From Clostridiales bacterium GWD2_32_19 (lineage in GTDB: Bacteria; Bacillota; Clostridia; Lachnospirales; UBA12420), in NCBI GenBank assembly GCA_001795385.1, contig MGOU01000021.1:1-64000 (forward strand): a DNA stretch of 64,000 nucleotides, written 5' to 3'. The notes below the pieces were generated by a model. That model was not told where the DNA came from. It did no database searches and was given only the letters and a program-made list of their open reading frames with translations. The number at the start of each line of letters is the position of its first letter. The first letter of the stretch is position 1. The position numbers were made by a program, and so were the translations under genes. Positions 42,969 to 52,285 of this stretch are shown here, piece after piece.

Positions 42969-44132
42969 ATGGAATATTTAATTATTGGTGTCTTTATTGG
43001 TTTTTCAATTGGGATGCTACTCATGTATGTTCTAATATATAATAAAAAGTTTAGACTAGAAAAAGAGTTAGTGAAAATTCAGTTTGAGCTGCAAAAGGCA
43101 GAAGAAAAACAATCAAAAATAGATCAAATTGAAAAGAATTTTGGTGAAGCATTTAAAAATCTTGCTAATGATATTTTAGATACAAAAATGACCCAAATGT
43201 ACAAGATAAACGAAAGTGAATTAATAAATGTCATAAAACCCCTTGAAAAAGATTTGAAAGAGTTTAAAGATAAAGCTGATACAACTCACAAAGAAAGTAT
43301 TGAGAAAAATGCAACTTTAATCGAGAAAATATTAAACTTAGAAAAAGTGGGATTAAATATCTCAGAAGAGGCGAATAAACTAACAAAAGCTCTAAAATCA
43401 GAAAGCAAAACTCAAGGGACATGGGGTGAACTAATACTCGAAAGGATACTAGAACAATCTGGGCTTAGACATGGTATAGAATACCTATCACAAGGCGTAG
43501 GGATGGATATTAGAGATGAAGATAATTATAAACTAAAGCCTGATTTTATAATATTATTACCTGATGATAAACATATAATCATTGACTCAAAAGTTTCAAT
43601 AAAATACTATGAGGAATATATAAATGCAGAAACAAAAGAAATACAAAATCAAATGTTGAAAAATCTACTTATCTCAATAAAAAATCATGTTACCAACTTA
43701 GAATCAAAACACTATGATAGAAGAGAGGGGATGAACTCTCCAGACTTTGTTTTTATGTTCCTTCCTATTGATAATATTTTTAGCATAATATCAAATGAAG
43801 AAAGTGATGTATTAAAATATTCGTGGAATAAAAAGATAGGTATTGTAACACCTATGACCCTTATGTATATGCTGTGGCTCATAAGTTATATATGGAAACA
43901 AGATAATCAGTCTAAAAATGTAATGGAAATAGCAAAAAAAAGTGGTGAAATGTATGATAAATTTGCTCTTTTTTTAGAAACATTAGGTGATATAGGAAGA
44001 CAAGTTGATAGAGCAAAAGAGTCATATGATAAAGCAATTAACCAACTTTCAAACGGAAAGGGTAATTTGATAAAACGTGCAGAAGAAATAAAAAATCTAG
44101 GGGCTAATAGTAAAAAAAATATAGAAAGTTGA
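42969..44132 (+). CDS. rmuC: RmuC-family DNA recombination protein
   Basis: 387 residues. N-terminal TM (YLIIGVFIGFSIGMLLMYVL), a coiled coil of about 120 residues, then the nuclease-like RmuC core: KTQGTWGELILERILEQSGL, DDKHIIIDSKVSIKYYEEY with the acidic E/D-x-K pattern, and DFVFMFLPIDNIFS. RmuC limits inversions at short inverted repeats and is thought to act on DNA secondary structure. That is notable in a genome with many long palindromes, though no direct link is shown. Confidence 0.92.
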   Translation: MEYLIIGVFIGFSIGMLLMYVLIYNKKFRLEKELVKIQFELQKAEEKQSKIDQIEKNFGEAFKNLANDILDTKMTQMYKINESELINVIKPLEKDLKEFKDKADTTHKESIEKNATLIEKILNLEKVGLNISEEANKLTKALKSESKTQGTWGELILERILEQSGLRHGIEYLSQGVGMDIRDEDNYKLKPDFIILLPDDKHIIIDSKVSIKYYEEYINAETKEIQNQMLKNLLISIKNHVTNLESKHYDRREGMNSPDFVFMFLPIDNIFSIISNEESDVLKYSWNKKIGIVTPMTLMYMLWLISYIWKQDNQSKNVMEIAKKSGEMYDKFALFLETLGDIGRQVDRAKESYDKAINQLSNGKGNLIKRAEEIKNLGANSKKNIES

Positions 44133-44218
44133 TGATTGGCAATAAAACTAAAAAAGGAACTGCACTTGCAATGACAAGGAGGGGAAAGATAATACTGATA
44201 AAATATATTGAATATAAA

Positions 44219-44260
44219 GGGATAGTGTAGTATTTAGTACTATGAATATTTTACACTACC
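44219..44260. repeat. AGTGTA...TACACT hairpin repeat, copy 2
   Basis: GGGATAGTGTAGTATTT, AGTACT centre, AATATTTTACACTACC. Differs from copy 1 (13295) by a single base in the core. Ends 23 bases before the ATG at 44284. Confidence 0.85.
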
Positions 44261-44283
44261 TCAAATGCCTAAGGGGGAATTAT

Positions 44284-45573
44284 ATGAAAAAAAGTTTTGT
44301 TCTTTTTTCACATAAACACGGAGCATTAGATTTTTATAGAAATGAGATAAAAACAGGTGTAATGTTAAACTCTAGTAAAATAACAAAGGAAGATTTTGAG
44401 AACTTACTTGATATAAAATTAATTAAAATACCGTGGTGTGATAAAGGATATGTGATAGATGAACACGAAAAATTGATTGCTTTAAAAAGTCTTAGCATAG
44501 ATTCGGGATTGTTTCATGTTGCAGATCCTAAAGAACTATATCCAATATCGTTACTAGATATACAACCAGGACATAAGGTCTTGGATGTTTTTTCTTGTGC
44601 TTCAGGAGTAAGAACTATACAAGCTGGGCTGTTTTTAGAAAATAAAGGACTACTTGTTGCTAATAGTGAAAATAAAGCAAAAACTATTAAGACTACCAAT
44701 AAACTTCAAACCTTTGGTATTACAAACTTTATATCTATAAATTCTGGACATGAAAAGCTTTTAAAATCTAATAAAGATAGTTTTGATAGAATAATGGTAA
44801 CTCCAACTAAAGATCACAAGGATGAAGAAACAAATTATATGAAGATGCCTATAAAAGTAAGAAAATTAAAGCTTACAGAAAACACAAAAAAAATATATAA
44901 TCTTTTAGATAATTCATTATCTATGTTAAAGCATGGTGGAAAATTACTATATTCTGCAAAAGGTAACTCATTTTTAGAAGAAAAATATGCGTTAAATAAA
45001 ATATTAAATGCTCATAAAAATGTATATATAGGCAAAATTGATTCTGAATATGATGCTAAGATGGTAATTAGTGATAAATACTCATCTGAAAAAATGTACA
45101 TATTAGTATTGGAAAAACTTATTTCTGAAAATTATAATAATTTAGATAATAAAGCATACCAAGAATATAATAACGAAATAACTCCGTATATAGCATTCGA
45201 AAAGAAATATATGAATATAACATTAGAAGATAAAGTTGTAAGAAATAATAATAAGTTTTATATACTACCCGAACATGCAATAAATACAGAAAATGTAGAT
45301 GTCAGAAATACAGGATCTGTAATAGGATTTTTAAAATATGATAATTTCACTCCATCTCATGCATTGTCTTGCATTTTGAAAAAAGAAGACTTCAAAAATT
45401 ATTATGAATTTGACTTTAAATCTGATGAGTATAAAAAGTATATAAATAATATAAGCTTTAAGGCAACAATAAAATCTGATATTTATTTGATTGGTTGTAT
45501 GGGATACCCTATTGGTTGGGGAAGAGTAAGAAATGGGCTGTTTTTTAATATAACGAAAAAATTCGTGAAATAA
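44284..45573 (+). CDS. RsmF-like NOL1/NOP2/Sun protein lacking the catalytic cysteines
   Basis: 429 residues from ATG 44284 behind AAGGGGGAATTAT; an upstream in-frame start at 44242 lies in the repeat. The layout matches RsmF: SGLFHVADPKELYPISLLDI, IQPGHKVLDVFSCASGVRT (family: DLCAAPGGKT), FDRIMVTPTKDHKD where active enzymes have DAPCSG, and HGGKLLYSAKGNSF where they have STCTF. Both catalytic Cys are therefore missing. The C-terminal PUA-like module is intact (NFTPSHALSCILKK; IGCMGYPIGWGRVRNG). Probably an RNA-binding pseudoenzyme rather than an m5C methyltransferase. Confidence 0.75.
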   Translation: MKKSFVLFSHKHGALDFYRNEIKTGVMLNSSKITKEDFENLLDIKLIKIPWCDKGYVIDEHEKLIALKSLSIDSGLFHVADPKELYPISLLDIQPGHKVLDVFSCASGVRTIQAGLFLENKGLLVANSENKAKTIKTTNKLQTFGITNFISINSGHEKLLKSNKDSFDRIMVTPTKDHKDEETNYMKMPIKVRKLKLTENTKKIYNLLDNSLSMLKHGGKLLYSAKGNSFLEEKYALNKILNAHKNVYIGKIDSEYDAKMVISDKYSSEKMYILVLEKLISENYNNLDNKAYQEYNNEITPYIAFEKKYMNITLEDKVVRNNNKFYILPEHAINTENVDVRNTGSVIGFLKYDNFTPSHALSCILKKEDFKNYYEFDFKSDEYKKYINNISFKATIKSDIYLIGCMGYPIGWGRVRNGLFFNITKKFVK

Positions 45574-45613
45574 TATGTATTTTAATAAATAGATAGCTGA
45601 AAGGATTGAGATA

Positions 45614-46738
45614 ATGTATAAAATATTAAAAGAAGATGGGTTGGCTAAATCAAGCGAGTTTGAGACAATTCATGGAGTTATAAAAACTCCAGTGTTTATG
45701 AATGTCGGAACACAGGCTGCCATAAAAGGTGCAGTATCAACAGAAGATTTAAAAGATATCAAGTGTCAAGTACAATTATCAAATACATATCATTTACATG
45801 TTAGACCTGGTGATGAGTTGATTAACGAATTAGGCGGTTTACATAAATTTATGGTATGGGACAGGCCTATACTCACTGATTCTGGGGGATTCCAGGTATT
45901 CTCTCTTTCGGGTCTACGTAAAATAAAAGAGGAAGGAGTATACTTTTCTTCACATATAGATGGTAAGAAAATATTTATGGGACCAGAGGAAAGTATGCAA
46001 ATTCAATCAAATCTTGCATCTACTATTGCAATGGCGTTTGATGAATGCCCACCTAGCAAAGAAGATGTTTCTTATATAAAAGACTCAGTGAATAGGACAA
46101 CACGCTGGCTACAGAGATGTAAAACTGAAATGGATAAGCTAAATAGTCTTGATAATACAATAAATAAAAAGCAAATGCTGTTTGGTATAAATCAAGGTGG
46201 TGTGGTAAATGATATTCGAGTAGAACATGCAAGGGTGATATCGGAATTTGATTTAGATGGTTATGCCGTTGGAGGACTAGCTGTTGGTGAATCACACGAA
46301 GAAATGTATAGCGTACTCGATGCTGTAGTACCACAATTGCCTAGAAATAAACCAACATATCTAATGGGAGTAGGAACACCTGAAAATATACTAGAGGCGG
46401 TGGATAGAGGTGTTGACTTCTTTGACTGTGTACTGCCAGCCAGAAACGGAAGACATGGAAATGTGTATACTACTTATGGCAAATTAAATATGTTTAATGT
46501 AAAATTCAAACTAGATAGTAAACCAATTGACGAAAATTGTGCTTGTTCTACATGTCGCACTTACAGTAAAGCTTATATACGACATTTACTAAAAGCAAAA
46601 GAAATGTTGGGTATGAGACTATGTGTTATTCATAATTTATATTTTTATAATAATCTTATGGAAGAAATACGCCAAGCAATTTTGTCAGGTGAATATAAAA
46701 AATTCAAAAAAGAAATGTTAGAAAAAATGATGGGATGA
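45614..46738 (+). CDS. tgt: Queuine/preQ1 tRNA-ribosyltransferase
   Basis: 374 residues. (beta/alpha)8 barrel with VFMNVGTQAAIKGAVSTEDL, nucleophile/general Asp in LTDSGGFQVFSLSG, MAFDECPPSK, INQGGVVNDIRVEHA, YAVGGLAVGE and the zinc site CACSTCRTYSKAYIRHL. Exchanges the wobble G34 of tRNA(Asp/Asn/His/Tyr) for preQ1. ATG behind TGAAAGGATTGAGATA. The queuosine partners (queA, ruvAB order) are not adjacent here. Confidence 0.97.
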   Translation: MYKILKEDGLAKSSEFETIHGVIKTPVFMNVGTQAAIKGAVSTEDLKDIKCQVQLSNTYHLHVRPGDELINELGGLHKFMVWDRPILTDSGGFQVFSLSGLRKIKEEGVYFSSHIDGKKIFMGPEESMQIQSNLASTIAMAFDECPPSKEDVSYIKDSVNRTTRWLQRCKTEMDKLNSLDNTINKKQMLFGINQGGVVNDIRVEHARVISEFDLDGYAVGGLAVGESHEEMYSVLDAVVPQLPRNKPTYLMGVGTPENILEAVDRGVDFFDCVLPARNGRHGNVYTTYGKLNMFNVKFKLDSKPIDENCACSTCRTYSKAYIRHLLKAKEMLGMRLCVIHNLYFYNNLMEEIRQAILSGEYKKFKKEMLEKMMG

Positions 46739-46862
46739 GGATACTAAAAAGCTAAGTATTGTGCAGTTATTTATCATAAAATGTTTAAAACTCAATAAAA
46801 CAATGATACATTACAAGTAAAAAATACTATAATGAAATACTATTCGACATATAATCTTAAAA

Positions 46863-46920
46863 TCCAATAAATATAAAAACCTTTTAAAGATATTTTTAAA
46901 AGGTTTTTATATTTATTGGA
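46863..46920. terminator. Long palindromic terminator after tgt
   Basis: 26-bp perfect arms (46863-46888 with 46895-46920), loop GATATT. The 3' arm contains AAAGGTTTTTATATTT. Confidence 0.92.
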
Positions 46921-46927
46921 AAAATAG

Positions 46928-46955
46928 TTGAAAAAACTTTATTAAATGGTATAAT
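46928..46955 (+). promoter_or_regulatory. Promoter of SLH cassette 1
   Basis: TTGAAA (46928-46933), 16-base spacer, TATAAT (46950-46955). Confidence 0.7.
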
Positions 46956-46980
46956 ATAATATAATAATTAAGATAAAGTT

Positions 46981-47016
46981 TATTACAATCATCAAGTCTA
47001 TTACAATCATCAAGTC
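46981..47016. repeat. 18-bp direct tandem repeat in the cassette 1 leader
   Basis: TATTACAATCATCAAGTC occurs twice in perfect tandem (46981-46998 and 46999-47016), in the transcribed leader of the SLH gene. Confidence 0.9.
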
Positions 47017-47068
47017 TATAAGTTGTATGGATGGACTTTGAAAAAACATTATATAGGAGGGGAATTAA

Positions 47069-47734
47069 GTGAAGAAAGTGAAAAAAATAATGGCGTATAT
47101 AATAATAATATTAATAAGTATTAGTATCATAAATATTAGCTATACAAAAGTGGAAGCAAATGACTTAAAATTAACTGATGTAAAAGAGGGAGACTGGTTT
47201 AAATCAAATGTCGAATTACTAATAGGAAAAGGAATAGTAAACGGATATACTGATGGAACATTCAAACCAAGTAACACAGTAACAAAAGCCCAATTTATAA
47301 AGATGGCTATTACATCAATAGGGCGAGATGATATACAGTTAGATAGTGAGTACTGGGCTAATAATTATATAAATGTTGCATATCAAGAAGGTTACATTGA
47401 AAGCAAGTACAGTAAAGACCAAAATTATGAGGCGCCTATAACAAGAGGTGAAATGGCAATAATAATTGCAAAGATAATAAACGAAGAAGCAAGTACTCAA
47501 GATATAATAAAATATGCAGATGAAATAAAAGATATTGATAAAGTTAATGGGCAAGATATGTTATACATAATAGAGACATATAAATATGGAATACTAAAGG
47601 GATATCCAGACGGAGAATTTAAACCTAACAATAATGCAACAAGAGCAGAAGCAAGTACTATGATAGTACGATTGCTAGATAAAATTAAAGATAGATCAGT
47701 ACCACAAGTGATTTCTGGTACTGGTGGAAACTAA
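47069..47734 (+). CDS. SLH-domain surface protein, cassette 1 anchor (SLH only)
   Basis: 221 residues from GTG 47069 behind AGGAGGGGAATTAA. Signal peptide (IMAYIIIILISISIINISYT) followed by three SLH domains: DVKEGDWFKSNVELLIGKGI and GYTDGTFKPSNTVTKAQF; then ITRGEMAIIIAKI; then GYPDGEFKPNNNATRAEAS. SLH trimers bind pyruvylated secondary wall polymers. Unlike the three later anchors it ends right after SLH3, with only a short Gly tail. The large vWA protein starts 14 bases downstream, so the two are cotranscribed and probably work together. Confidence 0.9.
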   Translation: MKKVKKIMAYIIIILISISIINISYTKVEANDLKLTDVKEGDWFKSNVELLIGKGIVNGYTDGTFKPSNTVTKAQFIKMAITSIGRDDIQLDSEYWANNYINVAYQEGYIESKYSKDQNYEAPITRGEMAIIIAKIINEEASTQDIIKYADEIKDIDKVNGQDMLYIIETYKYGILKGYPDGEFKPNNNATRAEASTMIVRLLDKIKDRSVPQVISGTGGN

Positions 47735-47747
47735 GGAGGTGGCTAGT

Positions 47748-50700
47748 ATGGATCAAATATTTAAGAGAATAGGGGCTTTAATATTAGTTGTAATTTTTAC
47801 ATTATCTAATGTGGTGTTTAATTTTAGTATATCAAATGCAGCAGTAACACCAGGAATTTATACTTGGACTCTTAATTCAAGTGGAACATGGAATGTAAAT
47901 TATGAAGGAAAACTACAACAGAGTGAGTGGTATTGGAATTCTGATGTATATAAATGTGATAATAATTGGAGTGGTGTAGTAAAACTAAAAGCAGGATATG
48001 AAATAAAGGCTACAAGTTCGTCTCCATTTTTAGATGAATACTATGTATTATGGATAAATAATGGTACTAGTTGGATGAGAACAAATGGTGTTCAGAGAAT
48101 AATGCAGACAGGGGTTAAATATAACTTTGAAGCAACTTTTCAGGAACCAACAAATATAACAAAGTTCGCAATAATACCATTAGAACCTAAGGCAGATGAT
48201 ACTACAGTATATAACTGGGGATATAATCTATATACAAGCACAGTAGAAACTGGAAATTCTGGTATCATGACCATGAGACCAGTTGACTTGGTCTTTGCAA
48301 TCGATACAAGTGGTAGTATGGACACTTATATCAATAGTGTTGAAACTAATATTGTAAATTTTTCTACAACACTTAAGAGCCAAGGTATAGATGTTAGACT
48401 AGGATGTATACTAATGGGTGATCATTATTACAATTTAGGAACTGTAAATGGTAAATATAGTATGACAGATCAGCCAGATAATATTAAGAATTTTTTAAAT
48501 GATCCTGAAGGACCGACTGATAACAGTGATTCAGAAGATTCTGTGCTGGGTGCTACAAATGCGATAAACAAGTATAATTGGAGAGCGGATGCTACAAAGT
48601 ATGTAGTAGGAATAACTGATGAAAACTTGCTACCGGGGAATACTACGCAAGCTATCTTTGATAATTTAAAACAATTATTAAGTGATACCCAAACTAAATT
48701 TATAGGTCTTAATGACCAATCAGCACATACTCTGTTGGCAGAGGCATCTGGTGGTTTTGCATTGCCACTGTCTGCAAACTTATCGGATCAATTAAATAAA
48801 ATAATAAATGCAATACTAGGAAAACCAATAATAATATCACCAGAAAATGCAGGCGAACCAGAGGAACATAAAGGTGAATACTTTAATCAAATGGATATAA
48901 TAGGAAGCTTGTCCTTTCCAGGTACTGGAAGTATCACCGTGAAATATCAAATAGAAGACATGAGCGGAAATATAAAACTAGGTCCGGAAACTTTAGTATC
49001 AGGACTAGTATCAAATAAAAAAGAAATACTATTCATGAAAAAGGGAATAGACATAGCAAATTGTGGTTTAATAGAATATAATCATTACATACTAAGAGTA
49101 TATCTAGAAGTAGATGGAGTTAAATTAAGTACATCAGAAACAGTAGAGTTCGTGAGAGCTGATAGTTTAGGACCACTAATTAATTTCGAAGTTCCAACAG
49201 GTAGTGATGTGGCATATCAAGCATTAATAAATATGACAATAAACGATAGTCAATCAGGAGTAAAGGAATATAGGTATAAATGGCTATGTAATCCACCATC
49301 TAGTTTATTGGGCAATACTATAAGTAATTTAGATTTAAGCCCACACATGGGAGAGTGGATGCCAGTTGAAGGACTAAGATATACAGTAACAGAGACGCTG
49401 AAATTTAGGGAAAGTGGGCCATGGTACCTATTTGCTCAAGCAACAGATAATAAAGATATTATGAGTTCAAAAAGGATGAATAAGGAGGTAATAATAGATA
49501 CAAAAGCACCAAAAATACCAGAATTGATAGTAAAAATAGATGATAATAATGTAATGCAAACAAGTTGGACACCATTTTCTGAATTTGCTGCAAGTGAAGT
49601 AAATCAAACAAACTATGTAGCTTCAGGATTCGGAGAAATGAGGCTATATGTACAAAAATGGGGTTTACTGGGAAATACCACTAATTACGGTTGGTCTAAC
49701 ATAGTAAATGACAGCAAAGGATATATACAAATAACAGATGAAAGTCAAGTTAGTAAGGAGATAACAAGCAGTATGTTAACTGAGCCTATAGACAAAGTTA
49801 AATTACGATATAGAGTAAAAATAAGACAAATAGACAAAGCAGCACTAGATTATATAACAACTTATACAATAAAAGATGAATGGGACCCAGCATATGCAGT
49901 TCAAAAATTTAAAGACACACAACTTGCTACTGGAGAAATAGTAAATATAGAAAGTATGGGAAACATAGCAGACTCAGGATGGGTACATACATTTGCAAAT
50001 TTAGGAGCAGTAGTGCTTAAATATCAAACAGAACCTCTAGAATGGGATATGATTGCAGGACGAGGGAAAATACTATTATCATGGAATGCAGTTGATGGAG
50101 CAAGTGGATATCAGGTAGAAGTATATGATGGAAATCAATGGAGTATATATGACATTAGTAAAGCAACAACATGGGATAGTAGTGAACAAAAATTATATCC
50201 TCTCACAAGTGAAGCAGTATTAAACAGTTATACAAATGATAGTATAAGCGACCAAATGTATTTACATAGTAAAGAAGGACTAGACCTAAGGGATAATCCA
50301 AACACTATATACAAAAAAACAATAGGAACGGCTTATAATGCAGAAACAATGTATAGCATAAGAGTAAGACCGTACACTTCAATTATGACAAATGGTGTTG
50401 AAATTCAGACACCAGGACCTATAGGACCAGATTCTACTGTGAAAGTAGAATTACAGAACAGAACGGATAGAACACCACCTACAGCTGCAATATTGGTAGA
50501 ATACGACACGACTGTAGCTAACTACTATAAATCAGCATTTATAACAATAACAGCAAATGACACGGAAAGTGGACCTCAAAAAATAGTACCGAGTAATATG
50601 AGTGGTCTAGAACTGATATCAACAGAAATAAAAGGGCAGTACATAACGAATGTATACAAAACATCAATAAATGGAACATATATGTTTACAGCTTTTGATA

Positions 50701-51074
50701 ATGTGGGATGGACTAAGACAATAAATGTAGATGTAAAAAATATAGATCCTGCAAAACCAATAATAGTATTTAGTAGAGAAGGTAAACTGGTAACAGAAAT
50801 ACATTTATCAGATAAAGTAAAAAGTGCGGGTTATACAAAATATGGAGATACACATGGAAGTAATAGTGCGCCTAATGCAACTAACCTATTAAGTGTAAGT
50901 AATAATGTTATAAATATACCATTAGTTATTGACACTATTGATACAACTTACACTATACCATACTATATAAAATTACAAAATAATAGCGGAAGTGCAGTAT
51001 TAAATGCTAAATTTAATGTATTGATTAATGGAAACAGGACTGAGATAATACAGGAATACTTAGTATATAATTAG
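47748..51074 (+). CDS. Large secreted vWA protein, cassette 1 partner
   Basis: 1108 residues from ATG 47748 behind AAGGAGGTGGCTAGT. Signal peptide (ALILVVIFTLSNVVFNF). A vWA domain about 179-370 has an intact MIDAS start DLVFAIDTSGSM (D186, S188, S190). The rest is beta-rich Ig/FnIII-like: DDSQSGV-type bacterial Ig repeats, IILLSWNAVDGASGYQVEVY-like FnIII (here ILLSWNAVDGASGYQVEVYD) and NIDPAKPIIVF near the end. There is no SLH, LPxTG, lipobox or C-terminal TM, so wall retention must come from a partner, plausibly the preceding SLH protein. From about residue 480 it is paralogous to the protein at 57983. Confidence 0.85.
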   Translation: MDQIFKRIGALILVVIFTLSNVVFNFSISNAAVTPGIYTWTLNSSGTWNVNYEGKLQQSEWYWNSDVYKCDNNWSGVVKLKAGYEIKATSSSPFLDEYYVLWINNGTSWMRTNGVQRIMQTGVKYNFEATFQEPTNITKFAIIPLEPKADDTTVYNWGYNLYTSTVETGNSGIMTMRPVDLVFAIDTSGSMDTYINSVETNIVNFSTTLKSQGIDVRLGCILMGDHYYNLGTVNGKYSMTDQPDNIKNFLNDPEGPTDNSDSEDSVLGATNAINKYNWRADATKYVVGITDENLLPGNTTQAIFDNLKQLLSDTQTKFIGLNDQSAHTLLAEASGGFALPLSANLSDQLNKIINAILGKPIIISPENAGEPEEHKGEYFNQMDIIGSLSFPGTGSITVKYQIEDMSGNIKLGPETLVSGLVSNKKEILFMKKGIDIANCGLIEYNHYILRVYLEVDGVKLSTSETVEFVRADSLGPLINFEVPTGSDVAYQALINMTINDSQSGVKEYRYKWLCNPPSSLLGNTISNLDLSPHMGEWMPVEGLRYTVTETLKFRESGPWYLFAQATDNKDIMSSKRMNKEVIIDTKAPKIPELIVKIDDNNVMQTSWTPFSEFAASEVNQTNYVASGFGEMRLYVQKWGLLGNTTNYGWSNIVNDSKGYIQITDESQVSKEITSSMLTEPIDKVKLRYRVKIRQIDKAALDYITTYTIKDEWDPAYAVQKFKDTQLATGEIVNIESMGNIADSGWVHTFANLGAVVLKYQTEPLEWDMIAGRGKILLSWNAVDGASGYQVEVYDGNQWSIYDISKATTWDSSEQKLYPLTSEAVLNSYTNDSISDQMYLHSKEGLDLRDNPNTIYKKTIGTAYNAETMYSIRVRPYTSIMTNGVEIQTPGPIGPDSTVKVELQNRTDRTPPTAAILVEYDTTVANYYKSAFITITANDTESGPQKIVPSNMSGLELISTEIKGQYITNVYKTSINGTYMFTAFDNVGWTKTINVDVKNIDPAKPIIVFSREGKLVTEIHLSDKVKSAGYTKYGDTHGSNSAPNATNLLSVSNNVINIPLVIDTIDTTYTIPYYIKLQNNSGSAVLNAKFNVLINGNRTEIIQEYLVYN

Positions 51075-51090
51075 ATAAATACATAAATTA

Positions 51091-51125
51091 GATAGTGTCA
51101 AAACTTTTGAATATTTTACACTACC
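51091..51125. repeat. AGTGTA...TACACT hairpin repeat, copy 3 (diverged centre)
   Basis: GATAGTGTCAAAACTTTTG then AATATTTTACACTACC; ends match copies 1 and 2, centre differs. Ends 23 bases before the GTG at 51149. Confidence 0.7.
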
Positions 51126-51148
51126 AAATCATGTAGGAGGGGAACTAA

Positions 51149-52273
51149 GTGAGAAAACTGAAATTAGTAGTAGTATATACATTGGTAATAATAATAAACA
51201 TTTATATAAATCTAGGCAATACAAATGTTTATGCAGAGAAGCTAAAACTAACTGATGTAAAAGATGGAGATTGGTTTAAGTCAAATGTAGAATTTCTTAT
51301 AGACAAAGGTATAGTAAATGGATATGCTGATGGTACATTTAAGCCAAGCGATACAGTAACAAAGGCTCAGTTTGTTAAGATGATTATAACATCAATTGGA
51401 TATACGGATATACCATCTGGAAGCAACTATTGGGCAGCGCCATATGTAGAAAAAGCAATGACGCTAGAAATATTATCGCCTCGAATAGTAACGAAAGATG
51501 AATTTGAGCAACCTATTTCTAGAGCAGACATGGCGCTAATAATATCAAAGGCATTACGAGAAGACTATGTGAAAAACATAGAAGACTATGCAAAACTTCT
51601 AAAAGATTATGCGAGTATAAATGATATATATAAGGAATATGTACTAAAAGCATACTCAAAGGGAATACTAGGCGGGTATTCTGATGGTGAATTCAAAGCT
51701 ACTAACAGTCTAACAAGAGCAGAAGCAAGTACAGTAATAGTGAGGATGCTGAATAAAAATGTTAGAATTAAAGTAAAGGTTGAGTTTACAGATGAAGATA
51801 CTGCAAGACTAAAAGGTTACGAATTTTCAAGTGGACAAGCGTTAAGCTTCGAACAAACAACAAGCACACTAGGAACATTTTATTCATTAGTTTATGAAAA
51901 TCAAGCAAAAGACTACTTGGAGCATGTTTTATATGGAGTTGACTATACTAAGTTGCAAGTAGATGAAATACCTTGGAGACTTGCGTACTTAGCAGCTAAA
52001 GCTGAAGAAAATAAAGAAGAAGAGGATAAAATAATTAAATACATTATTGATAATCAAATAATTAACGAAGCTAAATTTATCACAAGTGATAAATTTATGT
52101 ACAAGTCTACCACAGGAAATATAATGGTAAGAGGTATGCTAGAATATAAATATGTAAGCACACTTGAAGAAAACATAACAAAAAACACATTAATTAGAAA
52201 AGATGTAGAAGTAGAAATAACAGCAACACCAAATCAACCAATTATTGTCAAAAACATCAAATACCTAAATTAG
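51149..52273 (+). CDS. SLH-domain surface protein with C-terminal adaptor-like domain, cassette 2 anchor
   Basis: 374 residues from GTG 51149 behind GTAGGAGGGGAACTAA. Signal peptide, three SLH domains within about 30-205 (GYADGTFKPSDTVTKAQF; ISRADMALIISKAL; GYSDGEFKATNSLTRAEAS), then a domain of about 165 residues with YGVDYTKLQVDEIPW, INEAKFITSDKF and MVRGMLEYKYVSTLEENITK, ending VEVEITATPN. That domain recurs in the anchors at 56804 and 61042 and matches no family I know. The partner gene begins 12 bases downstream. Confidence 0.9.
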   Translation: MRKLKLVVVYTLVIIINIYINLGNTNVYAEKLKLTDVKDGDWFKSNVEFLIDKGIVNGYADGTFKPSDTVTKAQFVKMIITSIGYTDIPSGSNYWAAPYVEKAMTLEILSPRIVTKDEFEQPISRADMALIISKALREDYVKNIEDYAKLLKDYASINDIYKEYVLKAYSKGILGGYSDGEFKATNSLTRAEASTVIVRMLNKNVRIKVKVEFTDEDTARLKGYEFSSGQALSFEQTTSTLGTFYSLVYENQAKDYLEHVLYGVDYTKLQVDEIPWRLAYLAAKAEENKEEEDKIIKYIIDNQIINEAKFITSDKFMYKSTTGNIMVRGMLEYKYVSTLEENITKNTLIRKDVEVEITATPNQPIIVKNIKYLN

Positions 52274-52285
52274 GAGGTGACCAAC

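Larger units (their letters stand above)
46739..47068. other. 330-bp intergenic region before the SLH cassettes
   Basis: No gene. It holds the tgt terminator (46863), a promoter (46928) and an 18-bp tandem repeat (46981), each listed separately; 46739-46862 shows nothing recognisable. Confidence 0.8.

Noticed and set aside
46981-47016. CRISPR-like repeat
   Set aside because: Two directly adjacent copies without spacers; a simple tandem duplication.
50900-51074. Sortase signal at the end of the vWA giant
   Set aside because: No LPxTG-like motif, no C-terminal hydrophobic segment and no basic tail; it ends in a beta-rich segment.
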